A DNA stretch of 20,307 nucleotides, from the NCBI GenBank assembly GCA_910586835.1, contig CAJUJU010000065.1:1-20307 (forward strand), given 5' to 3'. The notes beneath the pieces are model-generated. The model searched no databases. It worked only from the letters and a program-made list of their open reading frames with translations, and was not told the DNA's origin. Numbering within the stretch: position 1 is the stretch's first letter; every line of letters starts with the position of its first letter. Origin of the DNA: an uncultured Acetatifactor sp. GTDB lineage: Bacteria > Bacillota > Clostridia > Lachnospirales > Lachnospiraceae. Shown piece after piece: positions 1 to 7,361 of the stretch. The translations under genes and the position numbers were made by a program.

Positions 1-6
1 GCGAAT

Positions 7-39
7 CAATCTGTCGGGCTTCTATAGTCCGACAGATTG
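7..39. terminator. perfect 11-bp inverted repeat, possible terminator or operator
   Basis: CAATCTGTCGG at 7-17 pairs perfectly with CCGACAGATTG at 29-39 around an 11-nt loop. Only a weak T-rich stretch (46-49) follows, so this could be a poor intrinsic terminator of an upstream gene or a protein-binding site. One frame through it (2-55) reads as a plausible 17-residue protein tail ending in TAA at 53-55, so the hairpin may overlap the end of an upstream gene. The window edge prevents a decision. Confidence 0.45.
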
Positions 40-78
40 GGAAACTTTTAATTAAATGTTTTAGATTTGTCGCAATAT

Positions 79-654
79 ATGGCAAATGAGGAATTGCGCC
101 TGGAAAATCAAAATTTTAAAAACTGCAAAATATCTGAGATAAAAAATAAGTTTTTAACAATTTACAGATGCCGTTTTAACAATGTTGAATTCGAAAATTC
201 TTTTCATGAAGTGTACGCTTCCTTTAAGGAGTGCGAATTTGAAGAATGCGTGTTTCGGGATACATTCCAGGGGGAGGATTTGGAGTTAATAGTACAGGAA
301 AACATATTTATAAATTGCGCATTTGAATGCATATGTTATAGATCCTTCCAAGTGCAGTCCAACATAGTTAATTGCAAATTTATCAATTGTAATTTTATAG
401 ACATTGCAATAGAAGGTGACTTAAGTTTCATTGGACTGGAATTGAAGAGCGGAACGATAGAAAATTTCAGTTTCCATGGGAATCAAGTGATGCAGAACAG
501 TTTTTCTGATTTGCAGATATCAAATATGGATTTAGAATGTGCGTTTATAAAAAACAGGTTGGAGCGGATTGACCTGAAAGGGGTAAAAATAAAGGAGTAT
601 TGCAAGGATAATATACTGATAGAATGTGAGCCAAACACAATTGAAATGATGTAA
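79..654 (+). CDS. pentapeptide-repeat-like protein, AT-rich
   Basis: The predicted protein has 191 residues from the ATG at 79. It is rich in short periodic units in which Cys/Phe/Leu/Ile recur every five residues (CRFNNVEFENS, CEFEECVFRDT, CKFINCNFIDI, LERIDLKGVKI). This resembles degenerate pentapeptide repeats that form a right-handed quadrilateral beta-helix. No signal peptide or membrane segment is seen. No ribosome site precedes the ATG at 79 or the in-frame TTG at 67, and the frame opens only at 52, so it may be a fragment or be translated by coupling to an upstream gene. Base composition is clearly more AT-rich than the genes that follow, which suggests horizontal acquisition. Pentapeptide-repeat proteins include gyrase-protecting and effector-associated types, but nothing here assigns a function. 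Confidence 0.6.
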   Translation: MANEELRLENQNFKNCKISEIKNKFLTIYRCRFNNVEFENSFHEVYASFKECEFEECVFRDTFQGEDLELIVQENIFINCAFECICYRSFQVQSNIVNCKFINCNFIDIAIEGDLSFIGLELKSGTIENFSFHGNQVMQNSFSDLQISNMDLECAFIKNRLERIDLKGVKIKEYCKDNILIECEPNTIEMM

Positions 655-688
655 GAAATTCTGATTTGCAACAGAATCCGTCACACAA

Positions 689-730
689 GCGCTGCATTGC
701 CTGTAAATTCAAGGCGTGCAGCGTTTTGAT
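689..730 (+). terminator. rho-independent terminator-like hairpin
   Basis: CGCTGCA at 690-696 pairs with TGCAGCG at 717-723. Inside this, GCCT (near 699-702) pairs with AGGC (712-715). TTTT follows directly at 724-727. It lies 35 nt after the pentapeptide-like gene and would end its transcript. Confidence 0.6.
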
Positions 731-850
731 CTTCTGACTGACAAAGATAAGTACCTGCTTTCCGTCAAAATGCCATTCTCAAAAAGCACCTATTATGATA
801 AAGTATGTTTAAAGAATATCTTGTACGATGCAGGTGAAGGGGAAACACAA

Positions 851-886
851 ATGAGGAATATTCACACAACCTGGATATCGTCCTGA
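851..886 (+). CDS. possible 11-codon leader peptide upstream of the metallophosphoesterase
   Basis: An ATG preceded by GAAGGGGAAACACAA opens a frame for MRNIHTTWISS ending in TGA at 884-886. The next gene, 25 nt further on, has almost the same initiation context (AGGGGAATACAA then ATG). The peptide is too short to judge by composition. It could be a translated leader, or a duplicated initiation region without function. Confidence 0.25.
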   Translation: MRNIHTTWISS

Positions 887-910
887 AAGCCACAAACAAG
901 GGGAATACAA

Positions 911-2011
911 ATGAAAATAATACACTGCGCAGACCTGCACCTTGATTCCAGGATGAATGCAAATCTGGAGAAGGACAAGGCAAAGGAGCGAAAAGGAGAA
1001 ATCCTGCACACCTTTGAAAGAATGATAACCTATGCCGCAGAGAACGGGGTATCGGCAATTCTGATAGCCGGAGATCTGTTTGACACAAAGAACATTTCTG
1101 CCACCGCCAGGAATGCGGTTCTTCACCAGATCATGGCGCATCCCGCAATCCGTTTTTACTACCTGAAGGGCAACCATGACCGGGACAATTTTCTCTCGGG
1201 GCTGGAGGACCTGCCGGAAAACCTGAAGCTGTTTGGTTCGGAATGGACCTCCTACGAGGAGACTGAGGGCCGGATTACCGTGTGGGGAATGGAGCTGACA
1301 GCAGAAAATGCGGAGTCGGCCTGGGTGTCTCTTGTGCTGGATTCCCGAAAATATAACATTGTCATGCTTCATGGTCAGGAGGCCCGGAGCGCGTCAAAGG
1401 ATCGGGCGGAAATCATTAACCTGAAGGCGTTGAGAAACAAGGGCATTGATTATCTTGCCCTGGGCCATATTCATGCCTACAGGAAGGAACAGCTGGACGC
1501 CAGAGGAATTTACTGCTATCCGGGGTGTCTGGAGGGAAGAGGATTTGACGAATGCGGGGAGCATGGCTTTGTACTGCTGGAAATAGAGGAGGAGACGGGG
1601 AATTGCAGACAGGAATTTATCCCCTTTGCACAACGACGGCTGTATACGGTCAGTGTGGACGTGACGGACTGCCAGACTACGGCGGAGCTGATCTCCAGGG
1701 TTGAGCCGGCCCTAGGAGATGCCGGATGCGGCCCTGAGAGCATGGTAAAGATTGTGCTCACGGGAATGCTGGATGTTGCGTGTGAAAAGGATCTGACCTA
1801 CCTTTTGTCCGCGTTCCGAGAGCGTTTCTATTATGTGAAGGTATACGACGAGACAGCGCTCAAGATCGATGTTGAGGATTACATGCTGGATCAGTCCCTT
1901 AAGGGAGAGTTTGTGCGTCAGGTGATGGCGGACGAGGCTCTCGCAGAGGAGGATAAAAAGATCATGATCCGTTGCGGCCTGCAGGCCATTGCCGGAGAGG
2001 AGGTGCAGTAG
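911..2011 (+). CDS. SbcD/YhaO-like metallophosphoesterase (DNA repair exonuclease)
   Basis: This 366-residue protein carries the full calcineurin-like phosphoesterase motif set: D8-x-H10, GD55LFD, GN88H89D90, H154 and GH186IH188. These residues bind the two metal ions in the Mre11/SbcD nuclease family. The length is near that of SbcD (about 400) and B. subtilis YhaO (about 408). The start is ATG, with AGGGG 8 nt upstream. The downstream ATPase gene begins 2 nt after the stop, so the two form an operon and most likely one nuclease-ATPase complex acting on DNA ends. Because the partner ATPase contains a membrane hairpin, the YhaO/YhaN pair is a closer analogue than classical SbcCD. Substrates and exact role are inferred from the family. 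Confidence 0.88.
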   Translation: MKIIHCADLHLDSRMNANLEKDKAKERKGEILHTFERMITYAAENGVSAILIAGDLFDTKNISATARNAVLHQIMAHPAIRFYYLKGNHDRDNFLSGLEDLPENLKLFGSEWTSYEETEGRITVWGMELTAENAESAWVSLVLDSRKYNIVMLHGQEARSASKDRAEIINLKALRNKGIDYLALGHIHAYRKEQLDARGIYCYPGCLEGRGFDECGEHGFVLLEIEEETGNCRQEFIPFAQRRLYTVSVDVTDCQTTAELISRVEPALGDAGCGPESMVKIVLTGMLDVACEKDLTYLLSAFRERFYYVKVYDETALKIDVEDYMLDQSLKGEFVRQVMADEALAEEDKKIMIRCGLQAIAGEEVQ

Positions 2012-2013
2012 TC

Positions 2014-4653
2014 ATGAGAATTTTATCCTGTCATATTGAAAATTTTGGAAAGCTGCATGATTACTCCGCGGACTTCCGTGACGGTGCCAATATTGTCTGC
2101 CAGGAAAACGGCTGGGGGAAAAGTACCTTTGTGGCGTTTCTCCGCGCCATGTTTTACGGATTGGAGGGGGACAGAAAGAGAAGTCTTGAGGAAAACGAGC
2201 GCAAAAGATATAAGCCCTGGCAAGGCGGTGTCTTCGGCGGACAGCTTGTCTTTGAGATCCGGGGGAAGGAGTATCAGATTTCCCGTATTTTTAGGGACAA
2301 GGAGGCAAACGATGAATTTGAACTACGGGACGTGGGGACAAATCTGCTGTCCCGGGATTACAGTGCACGGATCGGAGAAGAAATCTTCAAAATCAACAGA
2401 GAATCTTTCATGAGAACCATTCTGATCGGGCAGAGTCAGTGCGAGACCTCCCCCACGGACGACATCAACGCAAAAATCGGCAGTCTGGCGGACAATGAAA
2501 GCGATCTCAACAGCTTTGAAAAGGCATATGCAAAGCTTACAGAAATCATTAACGCCATGAATCCAAACCGCATTACCGGCTCCATTGCAAAAAGGAAGGA
2601 AGAGATTGCCGGATATGAAAGAATCGTCCGGGGAGGACAGGGGATTTCCGACAGCATCAGCCAGTATCAGCAATACCTCCATCAGGAGGAAGCATCCCTG
2701 GAGGATTTGAAGCTTCAGCTGAAGGAGGCCGGTGAAAGACAGAGCCAGGTTTCCAGAGTGCAGTCCTTACTTGCAAAAAGAGCTGAGTGGAAGAGGCTTC
2801 AGGGGGTTCTTGCCGAAAAAAAGCAGGAAAAAGAAAGACTTCAGAGGAGGTTTCCGGGAGAAATTCCGGATCCCGGGGAGTTGAGAGATAACATCTCCAG
2901 GTGCGAAGACAGGAAAACACTTCAGGAGAGAGTGCGGATGTATGAGCTTTCGCCGGAGGAAAAAAGGGAGCTCTCCCTGTTGACGGATGTGTTTGCGGAA
3001 GGCGTGCCCTCGGACGCGGAATGGAGGACGAAGCGGGAGGAAATCGCCAGAATCAGAGATCTTCGGCAGGCGTGTGCCGCGGAGCAGATGGATCTTGCCG
3101 AAAAGGAAAGACTGCAGGAGCTGGAAGCCTTCCGTGAGGAGGATCCGGGTGAGGCCGCGGAGATGATCAGGCGCTGGAGCGACAGGAATGCCAAAAAGGA
3201 GGCGCTGGAGGCAAAGCGGGGAGCTCTCGCATCGCAGGGGAATTCTCTGGAGTCGATCAGACGACGTCAGGCCGGGAAGGCTTCTTTGCTGTTTGTTCTT
3301 GGGGGCCTGTTGATTTTGGCAGGGGTGGTCATCCTGGCAGCGGCGGTGGCTGTGTCTGCATTTTCGCCTGTGTTGGGAATTCCGGTTCTACTTGCCGGGA
3401 TTATCCTTTTGATTGGGGGAGCGGCGGCGAACCGCGGAAAGGCCAGACATAGACAGCTGGAGGCTGCCGCAGTGTATGAAGAAATGCGGCGGGAGATTGC
3501 GGAAGATGAAATTCTGATCGACGAGGCGGAAAATGAGGTTGCCGCGTATCTGACGGCTCACGGAAGGATTTTTGACGAGTATACGGCTTCTGTGGCATTG
3601 CAGGAAATCACAGGAGAGGCGTTGGAGTATCGTTCCCTGCGGGAAAAGAGGAGGCGGGCGGAGAATAGCGCCAGAGCAGGGGAACTGGAATCATTGAGAA
3701 GAACCGTGGAGGGCTTTCTTGGCAGGTACGGAGCCGTACCCCGGGACTCCGGGTTTTCCGATGAACTGTATGAGCTGAAAAGCAAGGCGGAAAGGTATAA
3801 GGCGCTGCAGGAGAAGAAGGGAAAGGTTGAGAAGGCAGAGCGGGAATACGGAGCGGTCAGCGGCACAGTGCTCTCTTTTCTGAACAGGTATGGCTTTGAG
3901 CCGTCGGCAGATCTTTCCAGACAGTTTATGGATATGCGGGATCTGGTAAATGCCTGGCAGGATGCTGCGGAATTTCAGAAGAAGGCGGAAAGGGAGCTGG
4001 CACAGTTTGAGGGGGAAAATGATTTGGCCGCACTTCAGGATATGCCGCCGGAGGAGTCCTTGCCTTCTTTTGAAGAGCTGAATCAGACCATCCGAAAGCT
4101 TACGGAGGACATGGAGGAGGCTCATGGCAGGATAAGAGGTTACAACAGCACTCTGGAAAGCCTTCAGAGAGACTATGATGAGTGGGAGGAAAGCTGTGCC
4201 GCGCTGCAGGAGCTGGAAAAGCTGCAGGCCGCGGAAAAGGAGAAATATCGCCTGGTGATCGGGGCGCGGAAAAGACTGGAAACCGCCAAGGAGGCATTGA
4301 CGGCCAGATATGCGGCGCCCATCTATGCAAGCTTTGACACTTATTATAAAATGATCTCCGGCGGAGGCTCCCAACGGTTCCACATTGACGCCAACACAAA
4401 TGTGACGGTGGATGAGCTGGGAAAGCAGCGGGAGACTGCCGCTTTCAGCTCCGGCTGCAGGGATCTCATCGGAATCTGTCTGAGAATAGCGCTGGTGGAT
4501 GCCATGTATCAGGAGGAGGCTCCTGTGCTGATTATGGATGATCCCTTTGCCAACCTGGACGACAGAAAGCTCAATGCCTGCAGAGGTTTTTTGGAAAAGC
4601 TGGGGGAGAAGTATCAGATTATCTATTTTACCTGCAGCGCCTCCAGGGGATGA
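2014..4653 (+). CDS. SbcC/Rad50-like AAA ATPase with central membrane hairpin (YhaN-type)
   Basis: The start chosen is ATG 2014, with GAGGAGG about 8 nt upstream; an earlier in-frame start at 1972 lies inside the preceding gene. The protein has 879 residues. It has an N-terminal ATPase half with a P-loop ending GWGKST (K36), long Lys/Glu/Arg-rich coiled coils, and two hydrophobic segments at about 423-473. A C-terminal half follows with a signature-like FSSGCRD (811-817) and Walker B LIMDDP (D842, D843). The first Gly of the usual Rad50 P-loop (GPNGxGKST) is replaced, giving QENGWGKST. This head-coiled coil-head plan matches SMC-like repair ATPases. The central hydrophobic pair matches YhaN-type proteins rather than SbcC, whose apex carries a zinc hook. 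It probably works with the preceding phosphoesterase at or near the membrane. Confidence 0.85.
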   Translation: MRILSCHIENFGKLHDYSADFRDGANIVCQENGWGKSTFVAFLRAMFYGLEGDRKRSLEENERKRYKPWQGGVFGGQLVFEIRGKEYQISRIFRDKEANDEFELRDVGTNLLSRDYSARIGEEIFKINRESFMRTILIGQSQCETSPTDDINAKIGSLADNESDLNSFEKAYAKLTEIINAMNPNRITGSIAKRKEEIAGYERIVRGGQGISDSISQYQQYLHQEEASLEDLKLQLKEAGERQSQVSRVQSLLAKRAEWKRLQGVLAEKKQEKERLQRRFPGEIPDPGELRDNISRCEDRKTLQERVRMYELSPEEKRELSLLTDVFAEGVPSDAEWRTKREEIARIRDLRQACAAEQMDLAEKERLQELEAFREEDPGEAAEMIRRWSDRNAKKEALEAKRGALASQGNSLESIRRRQAGKASLLFVLGGLLILAGVVILAAAVAVSAFSPVLGIPVLLAGIILLIGGAAANRGKARHRQLEAAAVYEEMRREIAEDEILIDEAENEVAAYLTAHGRIFDEYTASVALQEITGEALEYRSLREKRRRAENSARAGELESLRRTVEGFLGRYGAVPRDSGFSDELYELKSKAERYKALQEKKGKVEKAEREYGAVSGTVLSFLNRYGFEPSADLSRQFMDMRDLVNAWQDAAEFQKKAERELAQFEGENDLAALQDMPPEESLPSFEELNQTIRKLTEDMEEAHGRIRGYNSTLESLQRDYDEWEESCAALQELEKLQAAEKEKYRLVIGARKRLETAKEALTARYAAPIYASFDTYYKMISGGGSQRFHIDANTNVTVDELGKQRETAAFSSGCRDLIGICLRIALVDAMYQEEAPVLIMDDPFANLDDRKLNACRGFLEKLGEKYQIIYFTCSASRG

Positions 4654-4703
4654 AATGTGGAAGGAAAATCACGAAATTTGAAAAAATATCTACTATTGAA
4701 TTG

Positions 4704-4760
4704 AGGTATAAAGAAGAGTATATATTCTTTTAATAAAAGGGACAAATTTATACCTTTTTT
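4704..4760 (+). terminator. AT-rich inverted repeat with T-run after the ATPase gene
   Basis: AGGTATAAA at 4704-4712 and TTTATACCT at 4747-4755 are perfect 9-bp complements, with T continuing to 4760. The 34-nt interval can form a smaller AAGAA/TTCTT hairpin (4711-4730). It is a plausible weak terminator for the phosphoesterase-ATPase operon. It also contains the stop codon of the minus-strand ORF that ends at 4748. Confidence 0.45.
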
Positions 4761-4999
4761 ACTTTGTAATTTATCCATTTTTTATTAGATAAGGCATTTA
4801 TATAGCTGCTGTCATCAATAACGGCAAGCCAGCCTGCACACATTTTTCTCACACCTGAACTTGTCATTATGGAAACGCTGGTGGTTCTTCCGCCATCAGC
4901 TTTAGGCTGAACAATTTCACCCCAGTCGAGAAAGGTTAAATCATTTCGGTAAAAGACGGCCACGACAGCGGGAACTTTATTGAGGCAGTTTGTAAACAC
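4748..4999 (-). CDS. unrecognised 83-codon ORF, possibly a gene remnant
   Basis: A GTG-initiated frame on the minus strand gives 83 residues with natural-looking composition and a Lys-rich tail (KKWINYKVKKV). I do not recognise the family. There is no convincing ribosome site before the GTG, and the frame is closed by TGA only two codons upstream (5006-5008). This fits either a truncated C-terminal remnant of a longer gene or a chance ORF in AT-rich DNA. It is one of two features between the ATPase gene and the promoter of the next gene; the other is the inverted repeat at its 3' end. Confidence 0.3.
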   Translation of the reverse strand: MFTNCLNKVPAVVAVFYRNDLTFLDWGEIVQPKADGGRTTSVSIMTSSGVRKMCAGWLAVIDDSSYINALSNKKWINYKVKKV

Positions 5000-5061
5000 A
5001 GAATTTCAATTGATTGCAACAAAAAGTTGAATTTATGGAGCTATGTTTTGTGTATTTTTCA

Positions 5062-5090
5062 ATGACTTCTCCACTGTTTTATGCTAAAAT
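5062..5090 (+). promoter_or_regulatory. sigma-A promoter for the receiver-alarmone synthetase gene
   Basis: A -35-like ATGACT (5062-5067), a 17-nt spacer and TAAAAT (5085-5090) with an extended -10 TG at 5082-5083. Transcription would start near 5097, leaving a leader of about 110 nt before the ATG at 5206. Confidence 0.55.
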
Positions 5091-5115
5091 AAATGCGTAT
5101 ATTGCCAATACAATC

Positions 5116-5127
5116 AAATGTACATTT
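5116..5127. promoter_or_regulatory. 12-bp palindrome in the leader, candidate operator
   Basis: AAATGTACATTT is a perfect palindrome about 20 nt after the predicted transcription start of the receiver-synthetase gene. Its position would suit a repressor site. AT-rich palindromes of this size also arise by chance, and no regulator is identified. Confidence 0.3.
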
Positions 5128-5205
5128 ACGGAATATGAAATTTGAGGCAAGAAAATTATTAAGTAATCAAAGGCATAGGTGCCAAAGCGTGCAAGAGGTA
5201 AGAAA

Positions 5206-6276
5206 ATGCAAAAGATATTGGTAGTGGACGATGCGGAGGTAAACCGGGAGCTGTTAAAGAGCATATTGGAGAATGAGTACATTGTGGAGACAGCGGTGAA
5301 CGGAAAACAGGCGCTTCAGAAGCTGCAGGACTATCACAGCGACACGGCCGCAGTTCTTCTGGATTTGCAGATGCCGATTATAGACGGCTTTACTGTCATA
5401 GCGGAAATGAAAAGAAAGGGATGGATAGAGAGAGTTCCTGTTCTGATCATCAGCGGAGAGACAGGGCCTGAGATAGAAAGCCAGTGTTTTGAACTGGGTG
5501 TTTCCGATTTTATTCACAAGCCCTTCGACGCTTCTATTGTCCGGAACAGGGTAAAAAGCACCATAGAGCACTTCAGCCGCAGGAACCGTCTGGAGCAGAA
5601 GGTGGAAGAACAGGCCGAGGCGCTGAAAAAGCAATCACATATTATTCAAATGCAGGCGGAGAGACTCAGTGATGCAAGACCCTTCAATAAGCTGATGATG
5701 GAGTATCGGTCGGTCATTATGGAGGTGGAGACCAGGCTGAAGGTGTTGAACGCCGTGTTTTCCGAGGAGTACAAGCGAAATCCCTTTGAGGCCATAAAAA
5801 GCAGGCTCAAGACGCCGGAAAGTATTTACAGCAAGCTGGAGAGGAAGGGCTATCCTGTCACTATAGAAAATATCAGAGAGCAGGTGGCGGATGTGGCAGG
5901 TCTGCGGGTGATCTGCTCATTTCCCGACGATATTTACCGTCTGGCAGAGCTTTTGATCAGGCAGGACGATATCATTCTTCTGAAGGAAAAGGATTATATT
6001 AAAACGCCGAAAACCAACGGCTACAGAAGCCTTCACCTGATTCTGAAAGTGCCCATCTTTTTACCCAATATCAAAAAATATATGAGGGTGGAGGTTCAGT
6101 TCCGCACCATAGCAATGGATTTCTGGGCAAGTCTGGAGCACAAGCTGAAATATAAAAAGGATATTCATGATACGGGGGAGATTGAGCAGCGGCTGAAGGC
6201 CTGTGCAGATTCCATAGAAGCATTGGATTATCAGATGCAGGAAATTCGGGATAAGATCGACAGTTCCGGGAGATAG
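5206..6276 (+). CDS. response-regulator receiver fused to a RelA/SpoT-type (p)ppGpp synthetase
   Basis: The start is ATG 5206, with AGAGG 8 nt upstream; a GTG at 5179 lacks such a site. The protein has 356 residues. Residues 1-120 form a receiver domain with the acidic pair D8-D9, phospho-acceptor D53 (LLDLQMP), S83 and K105 (KPF). Residues 125-157 look like a charged coiled coil. Residues 165-320 form a RelA/SpoT synthetase domain with R200-x-K202, D229 (DVAGLR), NGYRSLH (271-277), E296-x-Q298-x-R300-T301 and W307-x3-EH-x3-Y316-K317. These are the metal- and nucleotide-binding positions of small alarmone synthetases such as RelQ and RelP. There is no HD hydrolase domain, TGS or ACT, so only synthesis is predicted. 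The layout implies that a histidine kinase gates alarmone production. No kinase gene is adjacent, so the partner is unknown. Confidence 0.9.
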   Translation: MQKILVVDDAEVNRELLKSILENEYIVETAVNGKQALQKLQDYHSDTAAVLLDLQMPIIDGFTVIAEMKRKGWIERVPVLIISGETGPEIESQCFELGVSDFIHKPFDASIVRNRVKSTIEHFSRRNRLEQKVEEQAEALKKQSHIIQMQAERLSDARPFNKLMMEYRSVIMEVETRLKVLNAVFSEEYKRNPFEAIKSRLKTPESIYSKLERKGYPVTIENIREQVADVAGLRVICSFPDDIYRLAELLIRQDDIILLKEKDYIKTPKTNGYRSLHLILKVPIFLPNIKKYMRVEVQFRTIAMDFWASLEHKLKYKKDIHDTGEIEQRLKACADSIEALDYQMQEIRDKIDSSGR

Positions 6277-6376
6277 TATAAAGAAGCATTCGTTTTTTCT
6301 GAATGAGCAAATGGTATCAATTCTGTAATTTGCGGCAGGAAGGAATGGAACCGGAAGTTTGGAAAGGAGGTTTCCC

Positions 6377-7351
6377 ATGTGTACTGCGGTAACCTATAAG
6401 ACAAAGGATTTTTATTTTGGACGGACATTGGATAATGATTTTTCCTATGGGGAACAGGTTGTCATAACTCCGCGCAGATATTGTTTTCTGTTCCGGGAAA
6501 TGGGAAAGCTGGAGACACACTTTGCCATGATCGGAATGGCGCATGTGGAAGGAGATTATCCGCTCTACTATGATGCGGTCAATGAAAAGGGACTGGGAAT
6601 GGCCGGGCTGAATTTTGTGGGCAATGCGCAGTATAACGAAAGCCGGGCGGATCGGGAAAACGTGGCCACATTTGAATTTATTCCGTGGATTCTGGGCCAG
6701 TGCGCTACCGTTTCGGAAGCGGAAGAACTTTTAAAGAAAATCAATCTGATCAATACGCCCTTTCATGAAAAACTGCCGCCGGCCCAGCTTCACTGGATCA
6801 TTGCGGACAGCGGGAAAGCCATAACGGTGGAAGCCACCGGAGACGGCATGAAGGTGTACGATAATCTGGTGGGCGTGATGACAAACAATCCGCCTTTTGA
6901 CGAGCAGATGTTTCACCTGAACAATTATATGAATCTCTCCTCCAGAGAACCGGAAAACCATTTTTCCGCGAAGCTGCCGTTATACCGGTACAGTCGTGGA
7001 ATGGGGGCCCTGGGGCTTCCGGGAGACCTGTCTTCTCAATCCCGCTTTGTCAGAGCTGCCTTTGTGCGGATGAATGCCGTTTCCGGCGAATCGGAATCGG
7101 AGAGTGTCAGCCAGTTTTTTCATATCCTTGGCTCGGTAGACCAGCAGCGGGGCTGCTGTGAGGTGGAAGGCGGAAGCTATGAAATGACCATCTATACCTC
7201 CTGCTGCAATGCCGACAAAGGGGTTTATTACTATACAACCTATGACAATCATCAGATCACAGCTGTGGATATGTATCGGGAGGATCTGGACAGCTCTGAT
7301 CCGATCTGCTGTTCCCTGATTCAGGAAGAGCAGATCAGATATCAAAACTGA
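6377..7351 (+). CDS. bsh: bile salt hydrolase / choloylglycine hydrolase (Ntn-type)
   Basis: The start is ATG 6377, with AAAGGAGG 7 nt upstream. It places Cys second (MCTAV), as needed for removal of Met and exposure of the N-terminal nucleophile. The protein has 324 residues, the usual family length. Visible conserved residues are C2, R16, D19, N170 (VMTNNP) and R223 (SSQSRFVRAAF). The C-terminal part (YTSCCNADKGVYYYTTYDN) closely resembles clostridial conjugated bile acid hydrolases from memory. It would cleave glycine or taurine from bile salts in the cytoplasm. The selectivity-loop region reads YSRGMG (S206-R207-G208), a motif that published work associates with glycine-conjugate preference; this is a prediction only. 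Penicillin V acylases are homologous, so substrate should be regarded as likely, not proven. Confidence 0.85.
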   Translation: MCTAVTYKTKDFYFGRTLDNDFSYGEQVVITPRRYCFLFREMGKLETHFAMIGMAHVEGDYPLYYDAVNEKGLGMAGLNFVGNAQYNESRADRENVATFEFIPWILGQCATVSEAEELLKKINLINTPFHEKLPPAQLHWIIADSGKAITVEATGDGMKVYDNLVGVMTNNPPFDEQMFHLNNYMNLSSREPENHFSAKLPLYRYSRGMGALGLPGDLSSQSRFVRAAFVRMNAVSGESESESVSQFFHILGSVDQQRGCCEVEGGSYEMTIYTSCCNADKGVYYYTTYDNHQITAVDMYREDLDSSDPICCSLIQEEQIRYQN

Positions 7352-7361
7352 TTAATTTTTT
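7334..7361 (+). terminator. weak terminator-like hairpin at the convergent gene ends
   Basis: ATCAG (7334-7338) pairs with CTGAT (7348-7352), followed by TTTTTT at 7356-7361. The stem is only 5 bp. It spans the stop codons of the bile salt hydrolase gene and the convergent hemerythrin gene, which abut with no gap. Confidence 0.35.

Noticed and set aside
6286..6307. Terminator between the receiver-synthetase and bile salt hydrolase genes
   Set aside because: GCATTC/GAATG gives only 5 bp, and the T-run is in the loop, not after the stem.
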